A DNA stretch of 64,000 nucleotides from Marinobacter zhanjiangensis (GCF_014651935.1 NZ_BMXV01000003.1:248001-312000), one strand, 5' to 3'; positions 25,688-34,626 are shown, numbered from the stretch's first letter. Numbers and translations: made by a program. The notes: a model not told the origin generated them from the letters alone.

Positions 25688-25867
25688 ATGACAACGCTGT
25701 TTATTATTCTGGTCGTACTGTTTGCGACCTTGTTCCTTATTGTTCCTTTCCTGGAGAAGCATGCCTCCAAGGGGGATGCGATCGACGATCGCAAGATTTC
25801 ACGGTGGATCATTCCGTTGATGGCCCTGGTGCTGGTTCTGGCCATTGCCCGCCATTACCTCGGGTAA
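25688..25867 (+). CDS. 59-residue two-helix membrane protein of unknown function
   Basis: The protein has a hydrophobic N-terminal helix (LFIILVVLFATLFLIVPFL), a short charged loop (EKHASKGDAIDDRKISR) and a second helix (WIIPLMALVLVLAIA), so a hairpin in the inner membrane is predicted. It lies 76 bp after the exporter gene on the same strand and could be cotranscribed. The family is not recognised. A Rho-independent terminator follows about 50 bp later. Confidence 0.65.
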   Translation: MTTLFIILVVLFATLFLIVPFLEKHASKGDAIDDRKISRWIIPLMALVLVLAIARHYLG

Positions 25868-25914
25868 AGCCCCGGGCTATCTGACTGCCGAACATGGAAA
25901 AACACTCACGCAAC

Positions 25915-25941
25915 AAAAAAGGCAGCCGAAGCTGCCTTTTT
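25915..25941. terminator. bidirectional Rho-independent terminator
   Basis: AAAAAAGGCAGC-CGAA-GCTGCCTTTTT forms a short GC stem with a stable tetraloop and A/T runs on both sides. It separates the small membrane protein gene from the convergent cold-shock gene. Confidence 0.88.
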
Positions 25942-25962
25942 AGCGTGCTGTGAGTCTGTTAA

Positions 25963-26169
25963 TTACAGACCAACAACGTTCTCTGCCTGCGGACCTTTCT
26001 GGCCCTGGGTAACAGCGAACTCAACCTGCTGGCCTTCAGCCAGGGTCTTGAAGCCGTCGCCCTGAATAGCGCTGAAGTGAACGAATACGTCGGGGCCGCC
26101 TTCACGAGTGATAAAGCCGAAGCCTTTGGATTCGTTGAAGAACTTAACGGTACCGGTAACTGTAGACAT
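25963..26169 (-). CDS. CspA-family cold-shock protein
   Basis: The 68-residue protein is a single cold-shock domain with both RNA-binding motifs ([10 protein letters not shown] and DVFVHFSAI) and the usual start [10 protein letters not shown]. It binds single-stranded RNA and DNA and acts as an RNA chaperone. The length is standard. The ~227 bp between its start and the RNase Z gene probably includes a long structured 5' leader, as is usual for cold-shock genes, but no specific cold-box was identified. Confidence 0.95.
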   Translation of the reverse strand: MSTVTGTVKFFNESKGFGFITREGGPDVFVHFSAIQGDGFKTLAEGQQVEFAVTQGQKGPQAENVVGL

Positions 26170-26396
26170 ATCTATTAATTTCCTGAATTCAATCTTCTAA
26201 TATGCGCCGCCAGGATCCCTGATGGGGCTGGTCAGCAGTGTTCGGAAACAAGAAACGCGCGGGATCAAAAACAGGACGTGCACTACAAACTTCGACAGGT
26301 CTTATTGATGAACTGCTTTGCTAACTCTTTCCTACGGTGACCACGGTACGGGTCTTGTCCGGCAATAGCCAGTGTTTTTTCGCGTCATGGGTGATT

Positions 26397-27365
26397 CTAC
26401 TCATCCACCTCTCTCAGGATCAGGTCACGATCCAGCCGGTAGCGCTGGTAATCCCGCGCCAGATGCAGACCGCCGGAGTAGGCGTCACGGGCCTCGGCCG
26501 CAATGTCTTCAATGACCGGGCCACGGCTGCCACCGGACTGATAGCGGGAGCTGAAATGGGTCAGTATCAGGTAGGGCAGGTTCACCCTCATGGCAAAGGA
26601 CGCGACCTGTTTTGCTGAGCTGTGCCGGGGCCAGGGCCCGACCCGGTCGGCGACCGCCTGGGTATAGGTGGCCTCATGAATCAGCAGGTGGGCATCCTGG
26701 CAGGCCCCGGTCAGCAGTTCCGGGGTGTCATTGTCGCCGGCCACCACGACTCTCCGCGGTGGGCGCGGAATAGTGGTGTAGTCTGCGGCCCGGACAAGCC
26801 TGCCGTTGGCAAGGCAGACGTCATGGCCCTTCTGCAGTTGCCCCCAGTGTGGTCCCGGCTCGATGCCGTCTGCCATCAACCGTTCGGTCAGCAACTTGCG
26901 TTCAAGGCGGATTTCCTCGAAGCGAAAGGCGTGGCAGGGCACCCGGTGAGACAGGGGGGCGCTGGTTACCCGCAGGCTGTCGTCCTGCCAGAGGAAGTCA
27001 CCGGACTCCGAATTGATGTACTGAAGCTCGAAACCCAGATTGGAATCGGTATTGGCGAGGGTGGTTTCCAGAAACGGTCTGAGCTGCGGCGGGCCAATCA
27101 ATGGAAGCGGAGCTGTCCGCCCGGACATGGAAGCACTGGCGAGCAGCCCCGGCAGCCCGAAGGTGTGATCACCGTGTACGTGGGTGATAAAAATGGCCTG
27201 CAGCTGGACCACCGACAGGCGGGTGCGTAACAGCTGGTGCTGGGTGCCCTCGCCACAGTCGATCAGGTACCAGTGCCGTGGACTACCGTGCCGCAGGGCC
27301 AGACCGGTTACGTTGCGGGCCCGGGTGGGTGTGCCGGCGGAGGTGCCAAGGAAGGTGAATTCCAC
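26397..27365 (-). CDS. rnz: ribonuclease Z
   Basis: The 322-residue metallo-beta-lactamase protein has the metal motif HVHGDH (in FITHVHGDHTFGLPGLL), the GTSAGTPTRARNVTGLAL opening typical of RNase Z, a short exosite-like insertion and the C-terminal LLIHEATYTQAVAD plus LTHFSSRY metal ligands. It trims the 3' ends of tRNA precursors or acts as a general RNase BN in cells whose tRNAs encode CCA. The start is GTG at 27365 with AAGGA upstream. It is a single gene, divergent from the membrane sugar dehydrogenase gene. Confidence 0.92.
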   Translation of the reverse strand: MEFTFLGTSAGTPTRARNVTGLALRHGSPRHWYLIDCGEGTQHQLLRTRLSVVQLQAIFITHVHGDHTFGLPGLLASASMSGRTAPLPLIGPPQLRPFLETTLANTDSNLGFELQYINSESGDFLWQDDSLRVTSAPLSHRVPCHAFRFEEIRLERKLLTERLMADGIEPGPHWGQLQKGHDVCLANGRLVRAADYTTIPRPPRRVVVAGDNDTPELLTGACQDAHLLIHEATYTQAVADRVGPWPRHSSAKQVASFAMRVNLPYLILTHFSSRYQSGGSRGPVIEDIAAEARDAYSGGLHLARDYQRYRLDRDLILREVDE

Positions 27366-27438
27366 CTGTGGGTCCTTCTTTCATCTACACTTGGGGATTG
27401 ATTGACGAGCTTATCAGAATTCCCGACAGCGAGGTTTT

Positions 27439-29022
27439 ATGAATAACCGGCCATCCTGGTCACGAGTCGTCCTGGCCTTTGCCACCGCGTTGGTGATTGG
27501 TGCCGTGCTGGGTTCCGTCGTGCAGACCCAGATCAATCTTCTGGCCCTGCGGGGGCTCGGCGTTGAAATAGGCGCTGGCGCCTGGCTGAGCACAACGCTG
27601 GAGGATCTGCTCAAGTTCGGACCGGTGTACCTGGTGATGTTCGGCTGCGGCTTCCTGGTGTCCCAGCTGGTGGCCATGGGGGTGACCCGGTACCTATTGC
27701 AGGCATGGCGCCAGCCGGTTTGTTCATTGGCAGCCGCCGTGGGGCTATGGGCGACCTTCAGGCTGGTGGATGCCCTGGCGCCGCCGCCCACGCTGATTGC
27801 CGCCACCCGGGACCCGGGCGGCATGCTGGCCATGCTGGTGACGGCCGCGGTGGCCGGCTGGTTTTTTGCCAGTCTGGCCGGTAACCGGTCGCCACAGTCG
27901 CGGTCCGTCGGCGGTAGCGCGGTTGCTGTCATGGCCCTGGCCGCACTGGCCACCTTCCCGGTCGGGGAGGTTCGCGCCCAGGATTCCGATGCCTATCAGT
28001 TCCAGACGGTCGTTGCCGGGCTGGAGCATCCCTGGTCGCTGGCTTTCCTGCCGGATAGGCGGATGCTTGTCACCGAACGCCCGGGCCGGTTACGGATCGT
28101 CTCGCAGAATGGCGACCTGGTGCCTGAGCCGGTTGCCGGTGTGCCCGAAGTGTTCAACCATGCCCAGGCAGGCCTGTTCGAGGTCCTGCCGGCGCCGGAT
28201 TTTGTCGACAGCCAGCTGATCTATCTGAGCTATGCCTGTGGCACTCTGGAAGCCAACCATACCTGTCTGGCCCGAGGACGACTGGAAGGTGGTGCGCTGG
28301 CAGACGTGGAGGAGCTGTTCCGCGCCATGCCTGCCAAGGCCGGCGCGGCGCACTTTGGTGGTCGCATGGCCTGGCTGGCAGACGGCACCCTGCTGTTGAC
28401 CCTGGGGGACGGTTTCGATTACCGGGAGGAAGCCCAGAGGCTTTCCAGCCATATTGGTACCATTGTGCGCCTGAACGGTGATGGCTCGGTGCCTGCTGAC
28501 AACCCGTTCGTGAACGACCCGGACGCCCTTCCCGAAATCTACAGCTATGGCCACCGCAATGTGCAGGGCCTGATTCATGACCGCGAGAATGGGCGGGTGA
28601 TCAGCCACGAGCACGGGCCCCGTGGCGGCGACGAAATCAACCTCATCGAAGCGGGTAATAACTACGGCTGGCCGGTGGCCACCTACGGTCTGGACTACAC
28701 TTGGGCCAGGGTGACACCGTTTACCGGGTACCCCGGAACCGAGCAGCCGCTGTTGCACTGGACGCCCTCCATCGCGCCTTCCGGCATGACTCTGTACGAC
28801 GGAGCGCTGTTCCCGCAATGGCAGGGCAGCCTGCTGGTGGGAGGCCTGGTCACCGGTGCTGTGCACCGGGTTGAACCGGGCGCCGATGGCGCCGTGGAAA
28901 AGGAAAGACTGTTCACCGAAGTGGAGGCGCGTATCCGGGATGTTCGTACCGGGCCCGATGGTGCAGTGTATTTGCTGACAGACAGCGCGGAAGGCCGCCT
29001 GTTGCGGGTAACGCCTCGCTAG
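27439..29022 (+). CDS. membrane-anchored PQQ-dependent sugar dehydrogenase fusion
   Basis: The 527-residue protein has two parts. Residues 1-150 hold about four membrane helices with no recognised family. Residues ~182-527 form a YliI/Asd-type beta-propeller (VVAGLEHPWSLAFLPDRRMLVTERPG, HFGGRMAW, VISHEHGPRGGDEINLIEAGNNYGWP, HWTPSIAPSGMTLYD). Between them, residues 158-181 (AVAVMALAALATFPVGEVRA then QD) read exactly like a signal peptide with an AxA cleavage site. This suggests fusion of a membrane-protein gene to a complete exported enzyme. It should place the enzyme on the periplasmic side. No stop or frameshift is seen across the joint. A paralogue without the membrane part is at 1634. Confidence 0.83.
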   Translation: MNNRPSWSRVVLAFATALVIGAVLGSVVQTQINLLALRGLGVEIGAGAWLSTTLEDLLKFGPVYLVMFGCGFLVSQLVAMGVTRYLLQAWRQPVCSLAAAVGLWATFRLVDALAPPPTLIAATRDPGGMLAMLVTAAVAGWFFASLAGNRSPQSRSVGGSAVAVMALAALATFPVGEVRAQDSDAYQFQTVVAGLEHPWSLAFLPDRRMLVTERPGRLRIVSQNGDLVPEPVAGVPEVFNHAQAGLFEVLPAPDFVDSQLIYLSYACGTLEANHTCLARGRLEGGALADVEELFRAMPAKAGAAHFGGRMAWLADGTLLLTLGDGFDYREEAQRLSSHIGTIVRLNGDGSVPADNPFVNDPDALPEIYSYGHRNVQGLIHDRENGRVISHEHGPRGGDEINLIEAGNNYGWPVATYGLDYTWARVTPFTGYPGTEQPLLHWTPSIAPSGMTLYDGALFPQWQGSLLVGGLVTGAVHRVEPGADGAVEKERLFTEVEARIRDVRTGPDGAVYLLTDSAEGRLLRVTPR

Positions 29023-29127
29023 AATGCATCATCGCGTCCGGAGGAATTCATGTCGTTATTTTACAGGTATCAGGCCAGCTTCTATTCTCAAGGGTGAACC
29101 CCTAGCCCATGAATGAGGAGAATGGTT

Positions 29128-29328
29128 ATGAGCAAGGCCGTCAATGGCAAGTATCAAAGTATGGAGCAGGCCCGCAATGCCCGGGAGGATCTGATCGGTA
29201 GTGATATACCCCAGGACGTGATCTATATAGACGAGGAGGCAAAGGTCATTCGTGTGATGATGCCCCCGGAAGAAGCCCGGGAAATCCATGAGATATTTGA
29301 CCGCCATGGTATTACTTATCCTGCCTGA
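29128..29328 (+). CDS. 66-residue soluble protein of unknown function
   Basis: The start at 29128 follows GAGGAG by 7 bp. The product (YQSMEQARNAREDLIGSDIP ... VMMPPEEAREIHEIFDRHGI) has a beta-alpha-beta-alpha look with a short aliphatic strand IRVMM, somewhat like small stress-induced YflT-type domains, but the match is not firm. It is charged and has no membrane segment. A 15-codon frame with a strong GGAGG site precedes it at 29050-29097. It could form a unit with the following three genes. Confidence 0.6.
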   Translation: MSKAVNGKYQSMEQARNAREDLIGSDIPQDVIYIDEEAKVIRVMMPPEEAREIHEIFDRHGITYPA

Positions 29329-29447
29329 GTCCGGGCGCTGCACCGGGCGGTGTCGTTGTGCGGCACTCGCCCGGATTTCCGACAGCAGGGTGGAGCGTTG
29401 AAACTGTCGTGCCTGTACTACCGCCCAGTCAGGAATCCGGAGGATGT

Positions 29448-29771
29448 GTGAAGTTTATTTTCGAAGTCCGTGTAAAGGAAGGTCACACCGCTGAAGAATA
29501 TGCTGATGCCTGGGTGCGGGCCAGTGAGTTGATCCAGCAGGCGCCCGGCGCCCGTGGCACGGCGTTGCACCGCAAGATCGGCGACCCGAACACGCTGATT
29601 GCTATCGCAAGCTGGGAAAGCAAGGCCCAGCGGGATGCGATGGAGGGGCAGCATAACCCGGAGATCGCCGGGATCATCCGTAGTGCCGCGCCCTTCGTGG
29701 ATATTACCCCCATTGGTGAATTTGAAGATCCGGAATGGGTGGTCATGCCACCTGACCGGAAGGAGGGCTGA
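29448..29771 (+). CDS. ABM (antibiotic biosynthesis monooxygenase)-like ferredoxin-fold protein
   Basis: The 107-residue protein shows the dimeric alpha-beta barrel pattern: KFIFEVRVKEGHTAEEYADAWVRASELIQQAPGARGTALHRKI and TLIAIASWESKAQRDAME. Members are small cofactor-free monooxygenases or binding proteins. A GTG start at 29448 is proposed, preceded by GGAGG. The C-terminal tail FVDITPIGEFEDPEWVVMPP is atypical. The next gene starts 3 bp after its stop, so the two are coupled. Confidence 0.7.
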   Translation: MKFIFEVRVKEGHTAEEYADAWVRASELIQQAPGARGTALHRKIGDPNTLIAIASWESKAQRDAMEGQHNPEIAGIIRSAAPFVDITPIGEFEDPEWVVMPPDRKEG

Positions 29772-29774
29772 GGC

Positions 29775-30041
29775 ATGGCTGGTGGCTGGTCCAAAGACGG
29801 TGCAGTGCAGGAGCAGATCGACAGCACCGTGGGTGACGCCCTTGAACGGGCCCGCGCCAGTCTCCCGCAGGGTGAAAGTCTGAGCCATTGCGAGGAATGT
29901 GATGAACCCATCCCGGAAGCCCGCCGCAAGGCATTGCCGGGTGTTCGCCTGTGTGTACGATGCCAGAGCGAGCGAGATCGGGAGCAGGCTGATGTCAGCC
30001 TGTTCAATCGCCGGGGCAGCAAGGACTCCCAGTTGCGTTGA
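29775..30041 (+). CDS. DksA/TraR family C4 zinc-finger protein
   Basis: The 88-residue protein ends with a DksA/TraR finger: CEECDEPIPEARRKALPGVRLCVRCQSERDRE, with four cysteines arranged C-x2-C-x17-C-x2-C. The N-terminal part is a short helix. Small members of this family bind RNA polymerase and alter promoter response to ppGpp. Which promoters are affected here is unknown. It is probably cotranscribed with the ABM-like gene. Confidence 0.85.
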   Translation: MAGGWSKDGAVQEQIDSTVGDALERARASLPQGESLSHCEECDEPIPEARRKALPGVRLCVRCQSERDREQADVSLFNRRGSKDSQLR

Positions 30042-30167
30042 TTTTGCCCGGTCGGGGCCCTGGGCCAGGTTACTGCCCCTTTGGCAGGCTATATCAGCAC
30101 TTTTTGCTGGCGTTGCCCCAGGTGGTCTGTTTCGACATTTGCTGGCAGAGTTGCACGACTTTGCGGT

Positions 30168-30587
30168 CTAAACCACTTTGCCACGCAGGGCCTTGGTCTT
30201 GCCTTTCTGTGTTTTCTTGTCCACGCGCTTGCGCTGGGATGACCGGGTAGGTCGGGTGGGCCGTCGCCTTTTCTGTACTTTTACCGCATCCAGTATCAAT
30301 GCCTGCAGCCGGTCCAGGGCATCCTGTCGGTTCAGTTCAAAGGTACGGTGGGACTGGGCCTTGATGATGACCACCCCGTCTTTGGTAATCCGATGGTCCG
30401 ACAGGGCCAGCAGCCGTTCTTTGTAGAAAGGCGGCAGCGTGGAACGCTGGATATCAAAGCGCAGGTGCACGGCACTGGCCACCTTGTTCACGTTCTGGCC
30501 ACCGGAACCCTGGGCCCGTATCTGGGTAAGCTCCACCTCCCAGTCGGCCAGTTCCACCGCGTTGGACAGGCGTATCAGTGTTGGCAT
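30168..30587 (-). CDS. arfB: alternative ribosome-rescue factor B (peptidyl-tRNA hydrolase)
   Basis: The 139-residue protein has the release-factor catalytic GGQ (in RAQGSGGQNVNKVASAVHLRFD) and a basic C-terminal tail (KVQKRRRPTRPTRSSQRKRVDKKTQKG) that enters the mRNA channel of stalled ribosomes. These are the two defining features of ArfB/YaeJ, which frees ribosomes stuck without a stop codon. The length is that of the family. It is monocistronic, between convergent and tandem neighbours. Confidence 0.93.
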   Translation of the reverse strand: MPTLIRLSNAVELADWEVELTQIRAQGSGGQNVNKVASAVHLRFDIQRSTLPPFYKERLLALSDHRITKDGVVIIKAQSHRTFELNRQDALDRLQALILDAVKVQKRRRPTRPTRSSQRKRVDKKTQKGKTKALRGKVV

Positions 30588-30655
30588 AGGACGCTCTCAA
30601 CAGAATGAACCGTACAGTGTACCAAATCCGGCCGGCCGACTCTGGCGGTCAGGTG

Positions 30656-31525
30656 TCACGGCTTCCATGCGGCCAGCAAGGCGTCAGTGAGTCGGTCCAT
30701 CAGGCTGCCGCCGTGGCGCCAGAAGTGCCAGTACAGGGGAACATCCAACTGCCCGTCCGGGATAATGCGGGACAGCACTCCCGATTCCAGCTCACGGCGC
30801 GCCTGGATTTCCGGAATCATGCCATAGCCCATACCGCTGACTGCCAATCGTACGAAGCCTTCCGATGAGGGGCAGAGGTGATACGGAAAGCGACCGTGGT
30901 AGCCCCATTGAGCCAGAAACCGGTGCTGGAGCTGGTCGTTGGGGCCAAACACGATGACCGGGGCGTTGCGGAGCGCCTCAAGGGTGGGCCCCTCAGGAAA
31001 ATACCGGACCTGGTAGTCGTCGGTGGCCAGGGGCAGATAGACCATGGTTCCCAGCGGCACACAGCGGGCGCCAGCGACCGGCTGAGGGCTGCTGCACAGG
31101 CAGGCAGCCACGTTACCTTCCCGCATCTTCTGCAGGCCAATATCCTGATCTTCGATCACCAGATCCAGTAGTAAGCCCTCCTGTTGGCAAAAGGTACTGA
31201 TGGCGTCCGCCCACCAGGTGGCCAGGCTGTCGGCGTTCAGGGCAATGCGCAAGCGGCTGGCGGTTTCGACGAGGGTAGGCATGCTCTGGGCCAGGTCTCG
31301 CTCCAGCAGCCTGACCTGCTGCACATGGTTCAGAAGTCGCTGACCGGCCGGAGTCGCATGGGGAACCGGCGAGCGGATCAGCACCGGCTGTCCAATACGT
31401 ACCTCCAGGGAGCGCAACCGTTGGGACACCGCGGATTGGCTGATCCCCAGAGCATCGCCGGCGCGCTCAAAGCCACCGTGTTCGATCACCGCCGACAAGG
31501 CTTCCAGGAGTTTGTAATCGATCAT
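30656..31525 (-). CDS. argP: LysR-family regulator, ArgP/IciA type
   Basis: The 289-residue protein has an N-terminal helix-turn-helix (LEALSAVIEHGGFERAGDALGISQSAVSQRLRSLE) typical of ArgP and a C-terminal effector domain. ArgP senses basic amino acids and activates the argO exporter gene. Divergent placement from the argO-like gene (99 bp between starts) supports that role here. The intergenic region is expected to contain the ArgP site. Confidence 0.88.
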   Translation of the reverse strand: MIDYKLLEALSAVIEHGGFERAGDALGISQSAVSQRLRSLEVRIGQPVLIRSPVPHATPAGQRLLNHVQQVRLLERDLAQSMPTLVETASRLRIALNADSLATWWADAISTFCQQEGLLLDLVIEDQDIGLQKMREGNVAACLCSSPQPVAGARCVPLGTMVYLPLATDDYQVRYFPEGPTLEALRNAPVIVFGPNDQLQHRFLAQWGYHGRFPYHLCPSSEGFVRLAVSGMGYGMIPEIQARRELESGVLSRIIPDGQLDVPLYWHFWRHGGSLMDRLTDALLAAWKP

Positions 31526-31624
31526 AAGTAAAATTGATGTTGCAGTAGCAGTATGAATTTCCAGTATAGCGGGAATTGGCTATGCTTGCGCCGTTCAAAT
31601 GGAACCGATCGGATCGAGAGAAAG

Positions 31625-32233
31625 ATGCTGGACAGTTACCTGACTGGATTACTGGTGTGTGGCGGGATTATCGTGGCGATTGGCGCCCAGAATGCTTACG
31701 TGCTGAGCCAGGCCATTCGACAGGAGCACCATTGGTGGGCCGCCGGCCTTTGCATGCTGTCGGATGTGGTGCTGTTCAGTGCCGGTATGCTGGGCGTGAG
31801 TGCTGCCCTGATGGCGGTGCCGGAAGCGCTGGAGGTTTTACGCTGGCTCGGGGTGGTTTTTCTCGGCTGGCTGGCGGTGCAGGCCCTGGTGCGGGCGAGC
31901 CGTGGGCGTAACCGGTTGCAGGCCGGGGAAGTAAAAGCCCGTAGCCTGAAGGGAGTCTTGTTTACCACCCTGGCGGTAACCCTGCTCAACCCCCAGGTGT
32001 ACCTGGACACCCTTTTACTGATACCGGCAATCGGCGCCCAGCAGGAGAGCACAGCGACCTTCGTGGCAGGTGCCAGCAGCGCTTCGATCCTGTGGTTCGG
32101 GGGACTGGCCTGGGGTGGCGCAGCCCTGGCGCCGATATTGTCCCGCCCGCTGGCCTGGCGGATTATCGATGGCCTGATCGGGCTGATGATGGCGGGCATT
32201 GCCCTGCACCTGGCCATCAGCGGCCTGGGCTGA
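31625..32233 (+). CDS. argO: LysE/ArgO family basic amino acid exporter
   Basis: The 202-residue protein has about six membrane helices and LysE-family marks: GLLVCGGIIVAIGAQNAYVLSQAIRQ near the start and LAVTLLNPQVYLDTLLLIPAIGAQQ in the middle, with the conserved NPQxYLD. It exports arginine or lysine. It is divergent from its presumed activator gene argP. The start at 31625 was chosen because helix 1 begins directly after it. A longer in-frame extension lacks a ribosome site. Confidence 0.88.
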   Translation: MLDSYLTGLLVCGGIIVAIGAQNAYVLSQAIRQEHHWWAAGLCMLSDVVLFSAGMLGVSAALMAVPEALEVLRWLGVVFLGWLAVQALVRASRGRNRLQAGEVKARSLKGVLFTTLAVTLLNPQVYLDTLLLIPAIGAQQESTATFVAGASSASILWFGGLAWGGAALAPILSRPLAWRIIDGLIGLMMAGIALHLAISGLG

Positions 32234-32241
32234 ACGGAACG

Positions 32242-32622
32242 TCAGTGGGTGGCGTTGCCACCGCCGGCGTTCGCCATGGGCTGCCTGGGCTCCTGCTCCA
32301 GAATTTTCTCCGTATCCAGCGACGCGATGGGTACCCGGTTGTCCCGGGGCACATCACCGCTGAGTTGCAGGGCAAGGTAGCGCATGGCACAGACCCGCAG
32401 AAACGAGGTGAAGTTGCCCAGATCGTGGCCGGCATCGATGGATTCGTGATACAGGCGGGTCACCAGTTGGGGCACGTTCATACCGTCCCGCTCCGCCAGT
32501 TCCGCCAGCACGGTCCAGAAAGTATTCTCCATCCGGATGCTGGTCACCATGCCATCGATACGCAGCGAGTGGGTCTTGCTGTCCCACAGCTCCGGGTCGG
32601 CATTGATGAAGAGTTTGCACAT
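32242..32622 (-). CDS. ribbon-helix-helix domain protein
   Basis: The 126-residue protein carries a motif SLRIDGMVTSIRMENTFWTVLAELAERDGMNVPQLVTRLYHES, a ribbon-helix-helix (RHH_4-type) dimerisation/DNA-binding fold. It may be a small DNA-binding regulator, but this variant group is largely uncharacterised. An AGAGGAGA ribosome site precedes the start. The C-terminal tail is disordered. It is convergent with the argO gene and separated by 8 bp. Confidence 0.72.
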   Translation of the reverse strand: MCKLFINADPELWDSKTHSLRIDGMVTSIRMENTFWTVLAELAERDGMNVPQLVTRLYHESIDAGHDLGNFTSFLRVCAMRYLALQLSGDVPRDNRVPIASLDTEKILEQEPRQPMANAGGGNATH

Positions 32623-32677
32623 GCGTTGGTCTCCTCTGATGTGCCCGGGCCGGGTAGCTGCCGGCCCGGGTCACTTG

Positions 32678-33247
32678 TCACCGATCCAGCAGTTTGAAGA
32701 ACTGGGCCAGCCAGGCCGGATGGGCCGGCCATGCCGGTGCTGTTACCAGATTAGCATCGGTAACCGCCTGGTCCACTTCAATCGTGGCGAAGGAACCTCC
32801 CGCCAGCTCCACTTCCGGCTGACACGCCGGGTAGGCGGAGCACTTCCGGCCTTTGAGCACGCCGGCCGCCGCCAGTATCTGGGCGCCGTGGCAGATGGCG
32901 GCTACCGGCTTTTCGGTGTCAAAGAAGTGCTTCACCATTTTCAGGACCTGGTCATTGAGCCGCAGGTATTCCGGCGCGCGGCCTCCGGGGACCACCAGGG
33001 CGTCGTAGCTGGCCGGGTCCACCGAATCGAAGTCCGCCGTCAGCGCAAAGCGGTGCCCGGGTTTCTCGGTGTAGGTCTGGTCCCCCTCGAAGTCATGAAT
33101 GGCGGTGGCGACGGTATCGCCGGCCTTCTTGTCCGGGCACACAGCATCCACGGTATGGCCGACCGCCATCAGCGCCTGGAAGGGCACCATGGTTTCGTAG
33201 TCTTCGGTGAAATCACCGGTAATCATCAGGATTTTTTTACCGCTCAT
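32678..33247 (-). CDS. DJ-1/PfpI family protein
   Basis: The 189-residue protein has the DJ-1/PfpI glutamine-amidotransferase-like fold: [33 protein letters not shown], then [17 protein letters not shown], and the nucleophile-elbow cysteine in [12 protein letters not shown]. Members act as deglycases, chaperones or peptidases, and the specific activity is not predictable. The start at 33247 follows AAGGAGAA. An upstream in-frame ATG has no such site. Confidence 0.85.
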   Translation of the reverse strand: MSGKKILMITGDFTEDYETMVPFQALMAVGHTVDAVCPDKKAGDTVATAIHDFEGDQTYTEKPGHRFALTADFDSVDPASYDALVVPGGRAPEYLRLNDQVLKMVKHFFDTEKPVAAICHGAQILAAAGVLKGRKCSAYPACQPEVELAGGSFATIEVDQAVTDANLVTAPAWPAHPAWLAQFFKLLDR

Positions 33248-33412
33248 GGCCTTCTCCTTGTCGTTGTCAGGGCACATTTGCCATCTATAACGCTAGCAGG
33301 CCTTGATACGCAGCGGGTATTAGCCGGTTACTACAGTGGTAGCTTCTTGCCTTTATCCTGCGTCCACGTAGAGTGAGCGCGGTGTGACTCAGTGACGAAC
33401 GGAACAGGTGCG

Positions 33413-34000
33413 ATGGCAACACGTCGAAGAAGAGGGTTTTCCCCACTGGCTGGTCTGCTGTTTCAGGCGGGCATTGTGCTGCTGGGACTGTTGCCGCTGT
33501 TGGTATTCAATATTCCGGTGGCGACCCATGGCCTGACGGCCGGTGATTATCTGTTCTGGGGCACGCTGGCCGGCCTGCTGACCTATGGGGTGCTACTGAT
33601 TTTGTCGCTGGTGGATGCGTTATCCTCGGACAGTCTGATGAAGCATATCCGGGAGCTGCACCGGTTTGTCTGTTCCCAGCGCTGGTCGGTGCTGGTCGGC
33701 CTTGCCGTGCTGGCGGGTATCGGAGAAGAGTTACTGTTCCGGGGTGTCATTCAGGGCTGGGTCAGTCAGCATCTGGGCGTGGTGGCGGGCATCCTCGCCG
33801 GAGCCTTGGTGTTCGGTCTGGCCCATGCCATGTCGCTGGCCTATTTTCTGGTGGCAAGCGCCCTGGGAGTCGTGTTCGGGGTGGCCTATGCCGTCACTGA
33901 CAGCCTGCAGCTGGTGATGGTGTGGCACGCCGTATACGACCTGGTTGTGATTGCCGTGCTGCGCTGGTATCCCCAACTGTTCGGGCTCAGGACGTCCTGA
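33413..34000 (+). CDS. CPBP-family intramembrane metalloprotease
   Basis: This 195-residue membrane protein has about six helices and the three motifs of CPBP/CAAX-type proteases: EELLFRG (the glutamate-pair motif), FGLAHAMSL and WHAVYDLVV. Relatives cleave membrane-bound peptides, and bacterial members are linked to bacteriocin self-immunity or membrane processing. No bacteriocin gene is adjacent. The start may be 33413 (ATG) or an in-frame GTG at 33392. Confidence 0.85.
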   Translation: MATRRRRGFSPLAGLLFQAGIVLLGLLPLLVFNIPVATHGLTAGDYLFWGTLAGLLTYGVLLILSLVDALSSDSLMKHIRELHRFVCSQRWSVLVGLAVLAGIGEELLFRGVIQGWVSQHLGVVAGILAGALVFGLAHAMSLAYFLVASALGVVFGVAYAVTDSLQLVMVWHAVYDLVVIAVLRWYPQLFGLRTS

Positions 34001-34008
34001 CGCCCGCC

Positions 34009-34515
34009 TCAGTCAAAGCGTCGGACCTGGGTGAGGCGCCCCTGCCAGTAATAGCCATTGAGAGAAGACTGGGTGACGCCCACGGATGACGAGGCATGGA
34101 TGAAATCATCGCCGCCCATGAAGATTCCGGCATGACTCTCCTTGCCGCGGATATTGAAGAATACCACGTCACCAGGCTGTAACTGCTCCGGTGGCACGCG
34201 GTTCCCCTGGGCCAACATCTGTGAGGTGGTGCGGGGCAGTTCCATGCCAAAGGCTTCCTGGTAGGCCTTGTTAATAAAACCCGAACAGTCGAAACCCCGG
34301 GCGGTGGTACCGCCGTACCGGTAGGGGGTGCCCTCGTAACGGGCGTACACATCCTGCAGTCGGGTGACGCGGTCACTGTCGGCATCGGTGACGGGCTGGT
34401 ACACCGGCGTGTATTCCTGACCACTCCTGTGGCCGACGTCCGGTCCGGATGCACAGCCCGTCAAAAACAGGGCAAGCATCAGCAGAAGGCCTGTGGGCTG
34501 GTGGAACAAACGCAT
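34009..34515 (-). CDS. NlpC/P60-family lipoprotein peptidoglycan endopeptidase
   Basis: The 168-residue protein has a lipoprotein signal (LLLMLALFLTGCASG, with the lipidated cysteine in LTGC). Its NlpC/P60 domain keeps the catalytic cysteine (GFDCSGFINKAY), a histidine (ESHAGIFMGG) and the third polar residue (FIHASSS). It cuts D-glutamyl-diaminopimelate bonds in peptidoglycan and should be attached to the outer membrane. It is monocistronic and convergent with the CPBP protease gene, with 8 bp between the stops. Confidence 0.9.
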   Translation of the reverse strand: MRLFHQPTGLLLMLALFLTGCASGPDVGHRSGQEYTPVYQPVTDADSDRVTRLQDVYARYEGTPYRYGGTTARGFDCSGFINKAYQEAFGMELPRTTSQMLAQGNRVPPEQLQPGDVVFFNIRGKESHAGIFMGGDDFIHASSSVGVTQSSLNGYYWQGRLTQVRRFD

Positions 34516-34626
34516 CGGTCGAATCCTCGAAACTGCTTCAGTAAAAACTGTACAACCTGCCGGCTGGCCTGTCAGGCGCCGGATGCCAGATTTGCGCCGT
34601 ATTTACAGTTCCGGCGCCAAATACCG

